This document shows positions 9,344-20,395 of a DNA stretch of 64,000 bases, in pieces. Under the pieces are notes generated by a model. That model did no database searches and was not told the origin of the DNA. It worked only from the letters and a program-made list of their open reading frames with translations. The position numbers were made by a program, and so were the translations under genes. Each line of letters begins with the position of its first letter. The first letter of the stretch is position 1. This DNA is from Dactylis glomerata. Taxonomy: Eukaryota; Streptophyta; Magnoliopsida; Poales; Poaceae. The DNA is taken from NCBI GenBank assembly GCA_007115705.1, contig QXEO01000210.1, positions 1,054,001 to 1,118,000 on the forward strand, in the 5' to 3' direction.

Positions 9344-10843
9344 TGATATGTTGCAAACGTATTAATAATTTTTGATGCTCCATGCTTGTTTTACACCAAT
9401 TGCTATATATTTTGTCTACACTTTGTGACACTTTTATGATTTATTTGGACTAACCTATTAATAGTTGCAAAAGTGCACAATGTTCTTGTTTTACACTTTG
9501 ATGTGTAGGAATTACCAAGAATACAAGTGGAAACCTTGTTGGAGTCAAATTGGGACTTTCCAGAAATCTGTGCTAGAACTCTTTTTGAAGATGGTCACGT
9601 TACGGGTCGAAGATGGCGTCAAACGGAAAACTCTTCAATTACAAAGTTGTAGGGAATTTCACGTTGAACGTTCTGGACATAAAATTCACCTAATTACGAG
9701 TCCGGACGGCCGAGCTAAGCCTGCTCCATTGTGGCCCAAGATGGGGAGACGGGAATCCGAGAGACTATATAAAGGGAGGATCCCTAGCTCGTGGGGGACA
9801 CCTCCACCCACCAATTTGCAGCCACCAGAGCCACGTTTTAGCCTCCCCATGGATCCCATCTCCATGGGGGAGGGCTCCTATGAAGCCATGAAGGAAGGGG
9901 GCTAAGGGGCGGCGCTCCCCCATGATGCCGGCGGCGGGGAAGGAGTACCCCGCGCCGCTGCTGCCACGCCGCTGCCGCCCGCGCCCCTCGCTGCTCCTCT
10001 CCACCATCTTCACCGCTATCTCCATCACATATGCAGTGGTTCATCCTCCCACACACCTCTATACCGTCCTATGTAAATATGGTGTTTGATGCTATAATAT
10101 TTATCCTATGATCTATGTCATGTTTCCATAGTTTATTTGTTCTTAGATTGATTTGTTGAATGTCTTTGGTTCATTAGAGTTGTATATTGATATGGTACTG
10201 TCCTTTGGTGCCCATTATATTTATGCGCGCATGGATTAAACATCTTAGGGTTAGTAGTATGTGCAAAAGGAAGGGGGTAGTTCTGCCGGAGTGACAGAAA
10301 CCTGAGGACGCGAACCGGAACGTTGCACGTATGGGAGTAAGAGGACCATTAACTTAAGGCTATGGTTGGGGAAACCTTAATGCATTGTTAGTATTTGCGG
10401 ATGCTTGCTAACAATCCAATCATATAGTACTTGTATTTCCAAGTAGTGAAGTGTACGTATATTTAGCCTCTCCCGCATAGAAAACTGCATCGAAGACAAT
10501 GAACCCGATTTATTCGCTAATTGAACTTAGACAAAGCCACCACTATTACCACCACTTTTCCACACTCATGGTACTGTTAGTTTATGGTTACTTAGTATAT
10601 CTTATTGCTTCACCACTAACAATTACTTTCTTGTATTTATTATCCTGCAAAGCTATCTCTCATACCCGAATCGTTGCTCTAGTTTTATTTCCTAGATGAT
10701 ACAAACGTTTAGTGTGCGTAGAGTTGTATCAGTGATTGATAGAACTTGAGAGAATATTTATCCTACCTTTAGCTCCTCGTTGGGTTCGACACTCTTACTT
10801 ATCGAAAAGGCTACACACGATCCCCTATACTTGTGGGATATCA
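9344..10843 (+). repeat. 5' LTR of element B
   Basis: 1500 bp, starting TGATATGTTGC and ending GGGATATCA. A strong TATA box TATATAAA lies at 9766-9773, followed by a GC-rich leader. ORFs crossing this region (such as 9465-9905) are LTR sequence and are not genes. Confidence 0.9.
9766..9773 (+). promoter_or_regulatory. TATA box of element B LTR promoter
   Basis: TATATAAA followed by GGGAGGA, about 420 bp into the 5' LTR; the same box is at 15190-15197 in the 3' LTR. This is the expected position for the U3/R promoter of a gypsy LTR. Confidence 0.65.
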
Positions 10844-10853
10844 AGATCTTTTC

Positions 10854-10871
10854 TGGCGCCGTTGCCGGGGA
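10854..10871 (+). other. Primer binding site of element B (tRNA-Asp)
   Basis: An exact 18 nt TGGCGCCGTTGCCGGGGA, 10 nt downstream of the 5' LTR, identical to those of A and D despite the different LTR family. Confidence 0.85.
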
Positions 10872-13800
10872 GCAATAGCGTGTGGGTGAATATTCTTGTG
10901 TGCACTTGTTTGCTTTATCTCTAAGTAGTTGTTTACTTTCAGTTTTAAGTTGTTCTCTATCTTTGTATGGATAGGGAATGCAAATTACAAAAAAATTAGT
11001 TGTACTTGTTACCTAAAAATGTTTTCAAAAAGGAAAGTGATTGGAAAGATGAGTAATGGTTAAGTGGGTGTCGACCTTGAACACTTGTGTTCACGCCTAT
11101 GAAATCAAAAAAAATCTTTCTATGGAAGCTTTTCAGTTAAAAACTTGTACATATTGTATATATTGTACATATTCCTCTGTACCATAAAAGTAAAGTAATA
11201 ATTGTAGTTTCTAGTTACTTGGAAGTTGATAGTTTTGCTTTGCTGTCCAAAAACAGATTTTCTGTGCTTCACCGTATAAAATGTTTAAAATCACCAGAAC
11301 GTGATATTGACCTGAAATTTCTTGAGTGCAAAGTAATGCTTATTGTCTTTCTTTCATTAGACTAACTTTTTCTGATTTGAGTTACGTAGCTATCTCAAAA
11401 AAAATTCGATTTTCACCGACTGTTCTGTTTAGACAGATTTCTGTGCTTCACTATAAAAAATCGTGAAAAATCTCAGAATAGTCTTTTGATCTGAAATTTT
11501 TTGTGCATGAACCTGAGATTATGATCTGTCTTTATTTAGTTTGGAGTTTTTCGATTTGAGCTACTTAACTATCTCATTGAGTGTCATCTTTACAGACTAG
11601 TCAGTTTTGACAGATTTCTTAGTTTATTCAATATTGTACTTGGTGTTATTAGTTTCATTAGTTTTTCGACGGACAACGGAAATAATGAATACCTTAGTAT
11701 ATACAGTGGCTAATGTTGAGTATAGATTATGAAACTTGTCAATGCTTGAAAATTAGTGGATTTTATTTAATGAGTACTAACCCTACTAATGAGTTTTGTG
11801 AAGTTTTATGTGGATGTAGCTTATAAGTTCTAATCAATATGGTGATATGAGATGAACAAGAAGACACGAGAGCTCAAGCTTGGGGATGTTTAGGTGCATC
11901 CCAAGAATATATTCAAGAAGATACAATCATCTAAGCTTCGGGATGCCCGAGTCATCCCCCTATTCATCAACTAACATGAGGTTGTCTCCTTCATACTCTA
12001 TATTACCCATCCACATGATATGTATTGTATTAACTTGTATTATAGTTGCTTTTATATGTCTTGGTTTTATCTTCTTTAGTTTTATTAGGCTCTTTATTTT
12101 GTTTTTATTGCTTCTTTACTTTCACTTATAAATTGAAAACAACAAAAATAGTTTCTTTTTTGTTTTGCTTCTTTGTTTGGTTCTCTATTTTGTGCCTAGC
12201 TCAATGGCGTTAAAGAAAAGCACTCTTGGGAGATAACCCATTGTTTTATTTTCAGTACTTTTTCTTTTATTTGAGTCTTGGAAGTTATTACTACTGTAAT
12301 AACCGCTCCTTATCCTTTTTATTCCGTTGTTGTGCCAAGAGAAGCCTCTAATTCGAATGAGGTAAGATTTGGGGATGCTGCTGTCCTGAAACAGATTTTC
12401 GTACTGTACTGTAAAAAAATCATGAAAAATCTCTGAAAATCTTTTGGACCTGCGATTTCTTGTGCTTATTCCTCAGGTTATATCCAAACTTTCGTTAGTT
12501 GAACACTTTTTGATTTGAGCAACAGAAAACCCCTTAAAAAATCGACCTTTGTCAGCTGTTCTGTTTTGACAGATTTCTGCCACTATTCGTTGTTGCCTCT
12601 CGAACGCTTTCTTTTTTAGTTCTTTCAATCACGGAACTTTTGGAGAAGTTGCTACAGTAGTATATGCTTTATATGTGGTGATTTTGAGTTGAAACCTGAA
12701 GCAAAAGAGGTTGATTCATTGTTATGCTTACACTAATGTTGCTAATAGAATTGTGTTGAGTTTTGTATGAAGGAAGTTTTCAAGTGTAGGGATTGGAGAA
12801 TGATGAGATGAGTTGAAGAATGGATAAAAGCTCAAGCTTGGGGATGCCCATGCAACCCCCAAGAAATATCCAAGAAGTACAAGCGTCAAAGCTTGGGGAT
12901 GCCCCCGAGGCACCCCTTCTTCATCGGCAAAAATCAGGTCACCTTTCAAGACACTATATTTTTATTGCTTCATGCACTATGCGTTTTTCTTGGGGCGTCA
13001 GTTGCTTTAGTTTTAAGTTTAGATTATTTTAGTTTGCTACAATAAATGGTTGGACCCCAGTAAATTTCTTTTGAAGGAGATGTACTCATTTTCATTTGCC
13101 AAGAACACTCAGTTTTTCACTCTTATCGTTCAACGAGTGTTCTTCTTTTTCTGCTACTGCGTTTAGTTTTTAGTTTTCGCCTTGATTTTTATTCAGATCT
13201 TCTTATATCTTTTTATCAAGGTGTATTTTTGCCTCTGGACCATATTGGCTTTCATCAAAAGAGTTGAGTTAAAAAAGTTCGAATGGTGTTGGAAAAGAGA
13301 AAAAGATTTATGCAAAAAAGTGGTACAAAAAGGAGCTTGTTTAGACTGCGGCTTAGACTTTTGCATGTCATGCTTGATATCTTTTTGATAGTATGCTTAG
13401 TGATTTTTGCTGTAGCATGACTTGTCTCAAATGACTGAGATTACTTAATGAGCCTTTGAAAAAATCATGCGTTATTTTTATTATTTGGAAGCACTATTTT
13501 GGTTTTCTCGTTGATGTTTTATTTGGGTTGACTTGGCGCATGCTCACACATGTTAGACTCATACAAAGTCACCATAAGCCTCTATGATCATTTAATTTTT
13601 GACTTTTTATGCCATCTTATGCTTCTTTTAATGTTGCTTTGTCGCTTTGCATGATTATGGCCGTTATTGCTCTCTTAGTTGGTCGCTCCCAGTCTTTTGC
13701 TAGCCCTCATTTTGTACTGAGTATGAGCGCTACTCGTGCATCCAAATCCTAAAAACCAAGTTATTCCAATGTTTCCACTATAAATTCCTATGCATGGTAT

Positions 13801-14767
13801 TTGCAAGCCATTCCAAGTAAAATTTTCATGTGCTACCTTTCAAAAAAACCTTCAAAATACTTCTCATTTTGTGATACTGTTTTCAGCTCATGGGGACGTA
13901 GTGGTCGGATTTGCTATCTTCCATATTGTTTTATTCCAAAAAGAAAAAAAAAGAAAAAAGGAAAGAAAAAAAGGCACTCCTCCATGGTATGTGAATATTG
14001 GTGGGCACCCGATGAAATCGGTTAGCCATGGTTTGTGAAAGGAAAAAAAGGTGGGGAGGAGTGCCAAGATTTATAAAAGAGCACAACAGTGCCAATCTCT
14101 CTCTCAAAAACTTGCTCATTTTTGTATGGAAGATAGTAAGAACCCCATTGCCAGTCGTTGACAAAGATAACCACCTCTCAAAACCAAATTTTTATCTCTC
14201 TGTTTTATAAATAAAAATCTCTAGCACATGTTTAATCACTGCTTCCCTCTGCAAAGAGCCTTTCTTTTACTTTTATATTGAGTCTCCACCTTCTACCTTT
14301 ATGCACTATCTAAGAGAGCATAGTTGCCATTCTGAGTTTAATGTGCATAGTCCCAAAGTTTATCATTGTTTGATTTATGATTATGGTTTCACTTGTTCTT
14401 AAATTATTTGTATCTAGTCGCCCTTTTAAACTTGAAGGTGTCCTATGCATTTATGTTTTGCTATTCCATGAAGGATAAGCTGAAAACTACTTATTATGTT
14501 TTTCCAAATGATTTGAACACACGTTTGACTTTCATTGTTTCATTATTTATGATCTTTTATTTGTGTTTATTTTCATGTTATAACATGGTTGCTAAGTTTT
14601 TATTGTCAAGATTATGTCTCTTATGCCTATGTTTTAAGTTCTTTGATCCCAGCACTCAATGCTTTACTTAGATGATCAAGATTATGATGGTGCATGTCAC
14701 CTCAAAAATTATTCTTTTGTTATCACTTACCTACTCAAGGACGAGCAGGAGTTAAGCTTGGGTATGT
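10872..14767 (+). mobile_element. Internal region of element B, no protein-coding capacity seen
   Basis: The 5' part (to about 12190) contains two diverged copies, at about 11230-11430 and 11430-11640, of a roughly 200 bp unit that occurs again at about 12370-12590 and once in each of A, C, D and E. Its recognisable phrases are CAGATTTCTGTGCTTCACCGT and TTTGATTTGAGC-like. The stem-loop element is at 12194-12243, polypurine-like motifs lie at about 11876, 12834 and 12890, the type II cassette at about 13745-14225 and the terminal polypurine tract variant at 14754-14767. Confidence 0.65.
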
Positions 14768-16267
14768 TGATACGTTGCAAACGTATCAATAATTTTTGAT
14801 GCCCCATGCTTGTTTTACACCAATTGCTATATATTTTGTCTGCACTTTGTGACACTTTTATGATTTATTTGGACTAACCTACTAATAGTTGCAAAAGTGC
14901 ACAATGTTCTTGTTTTACACTTTGATGTGTAGGAATTACCAAGAATACAAGTGGAAACCTTGTTGGAGTCAAATTGGGACTTTCCAGAAATCTGTGTCAA
15001 AACTCTTTTCGAAGATGGTCACGTTACGGGTCGAAGACGGCGTCAAACAGAAAACTCTTCAATTACAAAGTTGTAGGGAATTTCACGGCGAACGTTCTGG
15101 ACATAAAATTCACCTGATTCCAAGTCCGAACGGCTGAGCTAAGCCTGCTCCATTGCGGCCCAAGATAGGGAGACAGGAATTCGTGAGACTATATAAAGGG
15201 AGGAACCCTAGCTCATGGGGGACACCTCCACCCACGAATTTGCAGCCACCAGAGCCACGTTTTCGCCTCCCCCATGGATCCCATCTCCATGGGGGAGAGC
15301 TCCCATGAAGCCATGAAGGAAGGGGGCTAAGGGGCGGCGCTCTCCCATGATGCCGGCGGCGGGGAAGGAGTCCCCCGCGCCGCTGCTGCCGCGCCGCTGC
15401 CGTCCGCACCCTCGCTGCTCCTCTCCACCATCTTCACCGCTATCTCCATCACATATGCAGTGATTCATCCTCCCACACACCTCTGTACCGTCCTATGTAA
15501 ACATGGTGTTTGATGCTATAATATTTATCCTATGATCTATGTCATGTTTCCATAGTTTATTTGTTCTTAGATTGATTTGTTGAATGTCTTTGGTTCATTA
15601 GAGTTGTATGTTAATATGGTATTGTCCTTTGGTGTCCATTATATTTATGCGCGCATGGATTAAACATCATAGGGTTTGTAGTATGTGTAAGAGGAAGGGG
15701 AAAGTCCTGCCGGAGTGACAGAAACCTGAGGACGCGAACTGAAACGTTGCATGTATGGGAGTAAGAGGACCATTAACTTAAGGCTATGGTTGGGGAAACC
15801 TTAATGCATTGTTAGTATTTGCGGATGCTTGCTAACAATCCAATCATATAGTACCTGTATTTCCAAGTAGGGAAGTGTACGTATATTTAGCCTCTCCCGC
15901 ATAGAAAACTGCATCGAAGACAATGAACCCGATTTATTCGCTAATTGAACTTAGACAAAGCCACCACTATTACCACCACTTTTCCACACTCATGGTACTG
16001 TTAGTTTATGGTTACTTAGTATATCTTATTGCTTCAGCACTAACAATTACTTTCTTGTATTTATTATCCTGCAAAGCTATCTCTCATACTCGAATCGTTG
16101 CTCTAGTTTTATTTCCTAGATGATACAAACGTTTAGTGTGCGTAGAGTTGTATCAGTGGTTGATAGAACTTGAGAGAATATTTATCCTACCTTTAGCTCC
16201 TCGTTGGGTTCGACACTCTTACTTATCGAAAAGGCTACACACGATCCCCTATACTTGTGGGATATCA
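14768..16267 (+). repeat. 3' LTR of element B
   Basis: 1500 bp, starting TGATACGTTGC and ending GGGATATCA, followed by the target duplication ACCAG. It differs from the 5' LTR by scattered substitutions; three are visible in the first 45 bp. Confidence 0.9.
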
Positions 16268-17380
16268 ACCAGAGGTCAAAAATACACCTTGATGAAAAGA
16301 TATAACGAGATCTGAACACAAATCAAGGCGAAAATCGAAAGCTAAACGCAGTTCTAGAAAAAGAGAACACTCATTGAAATGGTAAGAGTGAAAAACGGAG
16401 TGTTCTTGGCAAATGAAAAGCAAGGCAACTTCTCCAAAAGGAATTTGTTGGGGTTCAACCATTTATTGCAGCAAACAAAACTAAACTAAACTGAAAACTA
16501 AAAACAACTGACGATCCAAGAAAAACGCATAATGCATGAAGCAATAAAAATATAGTGCGTTGAAAGGTGACCTGATTTTTGCCGATGAAGAAGGGGTGCC
16601 TCGGGGGCATCCCCAAGCTTTGACGCTTGTACTTCTTGGATATTTCTTGGGGTGGCATGGGCATCCCCAAGCTTGAGCTTTTGTCCATTCTTCAACTCAT
16701 CTCATCATTCTCCAATCCCTACACTTGAAAACTTCCTTCATACAAAACTAAACACAAATCTATTAGCAACATTAGTGTAAGCATAACATTGAATCAACCC
16801 TTTTTGCGTCAGGTTTCAACTCAGAACCACCACATATAAAGCATATATTACTGTAGCAACTTTCCCAAAAGTTCCGTGATCAAAAGAACTAAAAAAGAAA
16901 GCGATAAAGCGGCAAACACAAATATTGGCAGAAATCTGTCAAAATAGAATAGCTGACAAAGGTCAAATTTTTAGAGGGTTTTCTGTTGCTCAAATAAAAA
17001 AGTGTTCAAATAATGCAAGTTTGGATATAACCTGGCCATATGCACAAGAAATCTCAGGTCCAAAAGATATACAGAGAATTTTCACGAATTTTTACGGTGC
17101 AGCACCAAAAACAGTTTCAGGACAGCAACATCCCCAAATCTTACCTCACTCAAATTAGAGGCTTCTCTTGGCACAAAAACGAAATTAAAAGGATAAGGAG
17201 AGGTTATTACAGTAGTAATAACTTCCAAGACTCAAATAAATGAAAAAAAACTGAATGTAAAAGCATTGGGTTATCTCCCAAGAGTGCTTTTCTTTAACGC
17301 CTTTGAGCTAGGCGCAGAAAATGCGAATCAAGTAATATCGAAAGAGGCATTAAGATCAACTGTTTCCTCAAGACCACCAC

Positions 17381-18040
17381 TTACCACACTAGGCACTTTA
17401 GAGGTTCCCGAAGATGATTCAACCTGCAAGTCACTCTCAGTTGAACTAAAAGTCTTACCAATCTTAAAAACATGCTGCGGTTTAGGCACAGACACCTTGG
17501 GAACATACATAATTTATGCTCTTTTCCAACAAAAGCTTTCTCCTTCTTAAACTTAAGAGAAGAGAAAATTGAACTTAAAGTTTCCATGGATTCTTCTAGT
17601 TTCCCAATCCTAAGGTTTTGACTATCAAGAATAGTGCTAGCTTCTAAAACGGTGATTCTCTTACCGATATTTTCTATTGCTTCATTAACTCGGCTAGCGT
17701 TATCAAGGATATTTGGCAAACTTTTTTCTAAAGAGCCTAGTTTTTCTATAACTTCCTCCAAAGTGATCTCAGTTTTAACAACATGAATAGGTGGTACTCC
17801 CACTAAATTTTCTATTAAAGTGCATGCTTCAAGAGCGGGAGTACCCAGAAAATTACCTCCTGCAAGAGTATCAAGAACGTACCTATACCAACTAGTTATA
17901 CCAACATAAAAATTTCTAAGGAGGATCATGGTAGAATGCTTCTTCGTACACCTATGATGAGAATTGCTAATACGGTACCAAGCATCTTTCAAACTCTCCC
18001 CCTTGTTGCTTAAAAGTACGAACTTCAACCTCAGGATTAC
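17381..18040 (-). pseudogene. Broken gag of element C
   Basis: The minus frame 17381-18028 encodes about 215 residues typical of plant gypsy Gag: a GESLKDAWYRI stretch, a region rich in hydrophobic and basic residues (LLRNFYVGI), and a later coiled-coil-like Leu/Ile/Glu segment. A plausible ATG (MSNPEVEV) lies just upstream in another frame. The two frames meet at a G run at about 18000, which reads as a one-base insertion. The protease part seen in D is missing and the C-terminal end becomes non-matching, so the gene is dead. It belongs to a different Gag subtype from D. Confidence 0.6.
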
Positions 18041-18206
18041 TCATTCTAGCAAAGCTAAAAGCAGACAAGTAAAAACAACTACAAAGGATTCTAATTTTTT
18101 TTGGGTTTTTGATAAAACGATGCAAGTAAAAATAAAGTAAATCAAAACTTAAAACAAAGTAAAGGATGTGCGTGCGAAACTCCCCTTGCAGAAGTCTTCT
18201 TTTTCC

Positions 18207-18224
18207 TCCTCGGCAACGGCGCTA
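18207..18224 (-). other. Primer binding site of element C, two mismatches
   Basis: On the minus strand it reads TAGCGCCGTTGCCGAGGA, two changes from the tRNA-Asp complement found in A, B, D and E, and stands 10 nt from the LTR end at 18235. Confidence 0.75.
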
Positions 18225-18234
18225 GAAAAGAGCT

Positions 18235-19903
18235 TGATGCGGTACGGTGTTGATAGTTTTTCACCGTCCAGTTGGGAACCCCAAGAGGAAGGTATGATGA
18301 ATATAGCAGCAAGGTTTTCCCTCAGTAAGAAACCAAGGTTTATCGATCCGAAGGGGAAGAAGCCAAACGACTGAAGGTGATGCTTGCTAGTCTAGTGACA
18401 CTCCAACAAGGGCGCCGTTTACGATCAAATGAGTTAGCGCGTCTTCAACTAGTAGCAACGTGGAACCTGCACACAACACAACCAAATACTTTGCTCCCAA
18501 CTTACGATGAGGTTGTCAATCTCACCGGTTTGATGTAAACAAAGGAATGAGCGTATCGAGTGGAAAGTGATAATAGTATGCGAGTAAAGTAAACAGTGCG
18601 AGTAAAGTAAACAGTGCGAGTAAAGTAAACAGGTGATAGCAATATAAAGGAAATAGGACCGGGGTCCACAGTTCACTAGTGGTGTCTCTCCATAAGATAA
18701 AATAACACATGCTGGGTAAACAAATTACAATTGGGCAATTGATAGAATAAAGACAACGTGATATGTCGAGAGGATCACTATGAGATTTACTCTGGGCATT
18801 ACAACAAGATACATAGACCGCCATCCAACTGCACCTATGACTAATAATCTACTTGTGGCGAATCAATCCGAGAACTCCACAAGTATAAGTTGCTAACAAC
18901 AGATAATTGCATTAAGCAAAGTGTGTAATGTAAATAAAGCATATGCCCTTGAGCATATGAATGTTGTTTTCCCCCTAGTAGAAACAGCACATCTACAACC
19001 TTAGAGGTTTCTGTCACTCCCCCAGATTAAATAGAGGCATGAACCCACTATCGAGCATAAATACCCCCTCTTGGAGTCACTAGCAACTACTCGGCTAAGA
19101 TAGCTACTAACAACGGAGAGCATGCAAGATCATAAACAACATAGAGATAACATAAGATAAAATTCAGTACTTCAACTCAATCATAACACCAATATTCATC
19201 GGATCCCAACAAACACAACATGTAGAATTACATAACGGTGATCTCGATCTTGTAAGGCAGCTGACGAGATCTAAACATAAAGCACATGGTGGAGAAGACA
19301 ACCATGTAGCTACTGCTGTGGACCCATAGTCTAAGGTAGACTACTCACTCATCGCGCCGGAGGCAAGCATGGCGATAAAGAAGACCTCCGGTGGCGATTC
19401 CCCTCTCCGACAGGGTGCTGGGAAGAGCTTCTGGACCCTCCCGATCTTCGGGTCGACGGCGGCGGCGGATCGTGATGTGTTTTGGAAAAGTGATCGGGTA
19501 TTTAGGTTTTTCCCGTTGAGGGTTCTTTATAGGCGAAGAGGCGGCGTCAGAAGTGGACCAGGGGGGTCCACACCACAGGCCGGCGTGGGCTAGGGGTGGG
19601 CCTCGCCCCCTGGTGGTGTAGCCACCCTCTGGTCCGGCTCCGTCTCCTCTTCGGTGTTCTGGAAGCTCCATGAAATATCTGGACGACTGGCTTTGGTTTC
19701 GTCCAATTCCGAGAATATTTCCTGTGTAACTTTTCTGAAACATAAAAACAGCAGAAAACAGGGAACTAACACTGTGGCATCTCGTTAATAGGTTAGTTCC
19801 GGAAAATGCATAAAAATGTCACGAAGTGTAACGAAACACTAAACAAATGGTGTAAAAACAAGCATAGAGCATCAAAAATTATGGATACGTTGGAGACGTA
19901 TCA
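18235..19903 (-). repeat. 5' LTR of element C (minus strand)
   Basis: 1669 bp; on the minus strand it starts TGATACGTCTCCAACG and ends CCGCATCA, the same ending as the solo LTR at 23398-25027. It contains three copies of an 18 bp minisatellite (18580-18632). GTCGC at 19904-19908 would be its outer target duplication; the other end of C is outside the window. Confidence 0.85.
18580..18632. repeat. 18 bp minisatellite inside the C LTR, three copies
   Basis: GCGAGTAAAGTAAACAGT is repeated three times. In forward orientation the same unit occurs twice in the A and D LTRs and once in the solo LTR, so copy number varies between related LTRs. Confidence 0.7.
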
Positions 19904-20074
19904 GTCGCCGAGGTCTGGCAAACACATTCAAGCACTACAAACATGTTTTTTTAAAAAGTTTACAAATAAGGTGTTCACTAGATGTTCAAATTGTGGATTC
20001 TGCCTCGAAGACAATGTAATGTAAGAAAAATTCGTAGCAACATTGTAGAGGAGGTCAAGCGGTGGTGATTGGCG

Positions 20075-20395
20075 GGGGCAATGGCAACCACGTGATCCAG
20101 CTTCAATGCGTACTTGCCAAGATAGGAATAAGAGGTATATTAAGTAGAGCTAGCATAGTTGTAATCTCAAATGGATAAGTACAATGTCTTTATTACGCTG
20201 TTGGGAAAATAGCTAACGGCCGACTAGCGGTGCTAATCGTGCAAAAAAATGAGACGATGACAAAATCAGAATATATCAGCCTCTGGTTGATCTTAGTGAG
20301 TAACAACCTGCATTGGGAGATGAAACTTGGGACACTGCAACTCTAACCATATCCCGGTGGTGATGGTCTTTGTCATCGGCTTATCGATGCTGTCA
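20075..20395 (-). pseudogene. Fragment of a nepenthesin-type aspartic protease gene
   Basis: On the minus strand this stretch aligns by eye with about 46250-46600 of the aspartic protease gene further right. Matching phrases include ATCCAGCTTCA(A/G)TGC, the block around GGATAAGTA / GGACAAGTA, and GCTGTTGGGAAA / GCTGGGAAAGC-like sequence. Frames are broken by indels and substitutions and no ORF remains. It lies on the same strand as the intact gene, so it is probably a decayed tandem paralogue, separated from it by the transposon nest. Confidence 0.5.

Larger units (their letters stand above)
9344..16267 (+). mobile_element. Gypsy element B, complete but non-coding (LARD-like)
   Basis: A 6924 bp element with two 1500 bp LTRs, a tRNA-Asp primer site, a polypurine tract and the target duplication ACCAG (9339-9343 and 16268-16272). 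The LTRs belong to a family different from A, C, D and E (start TGATACGTTGCAAACG, end TGGGATATCA). Yet the 3' half of the internal region, from about 12190, is homologous to that of A, D and E. The 5' half (10872-12190) is AT-rich and distinct and carries degenerate repeats. No Gag, protease or polymerase reading frame was found, so it must have moved with proteins from elsewhere. Confidence 0.85.
16273..18234 (-). mobile_element. Element C internal region, 5' part (minus strand)
   Basis: Reading leftwards from the 5' LTR it holds the primer site (18207-18224), a broken gag (about 17381-18040), the conserved stem-loop (17264-17313) and the paired internal polypurine-like motifs (about 16610-16675). 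The 3' internal region is then interrupted by B at 16272. It is thus a Gag-bearing cousin of D but decayed. Confidence 0.75.

Noticed and set aside
9465..9905. 146-codon ORF in element B 5' LTR
   Set aside because: Lies across the U3/TATA/leader part of the LTR and is frameshifted in the 3' LTR copy; not a gene.
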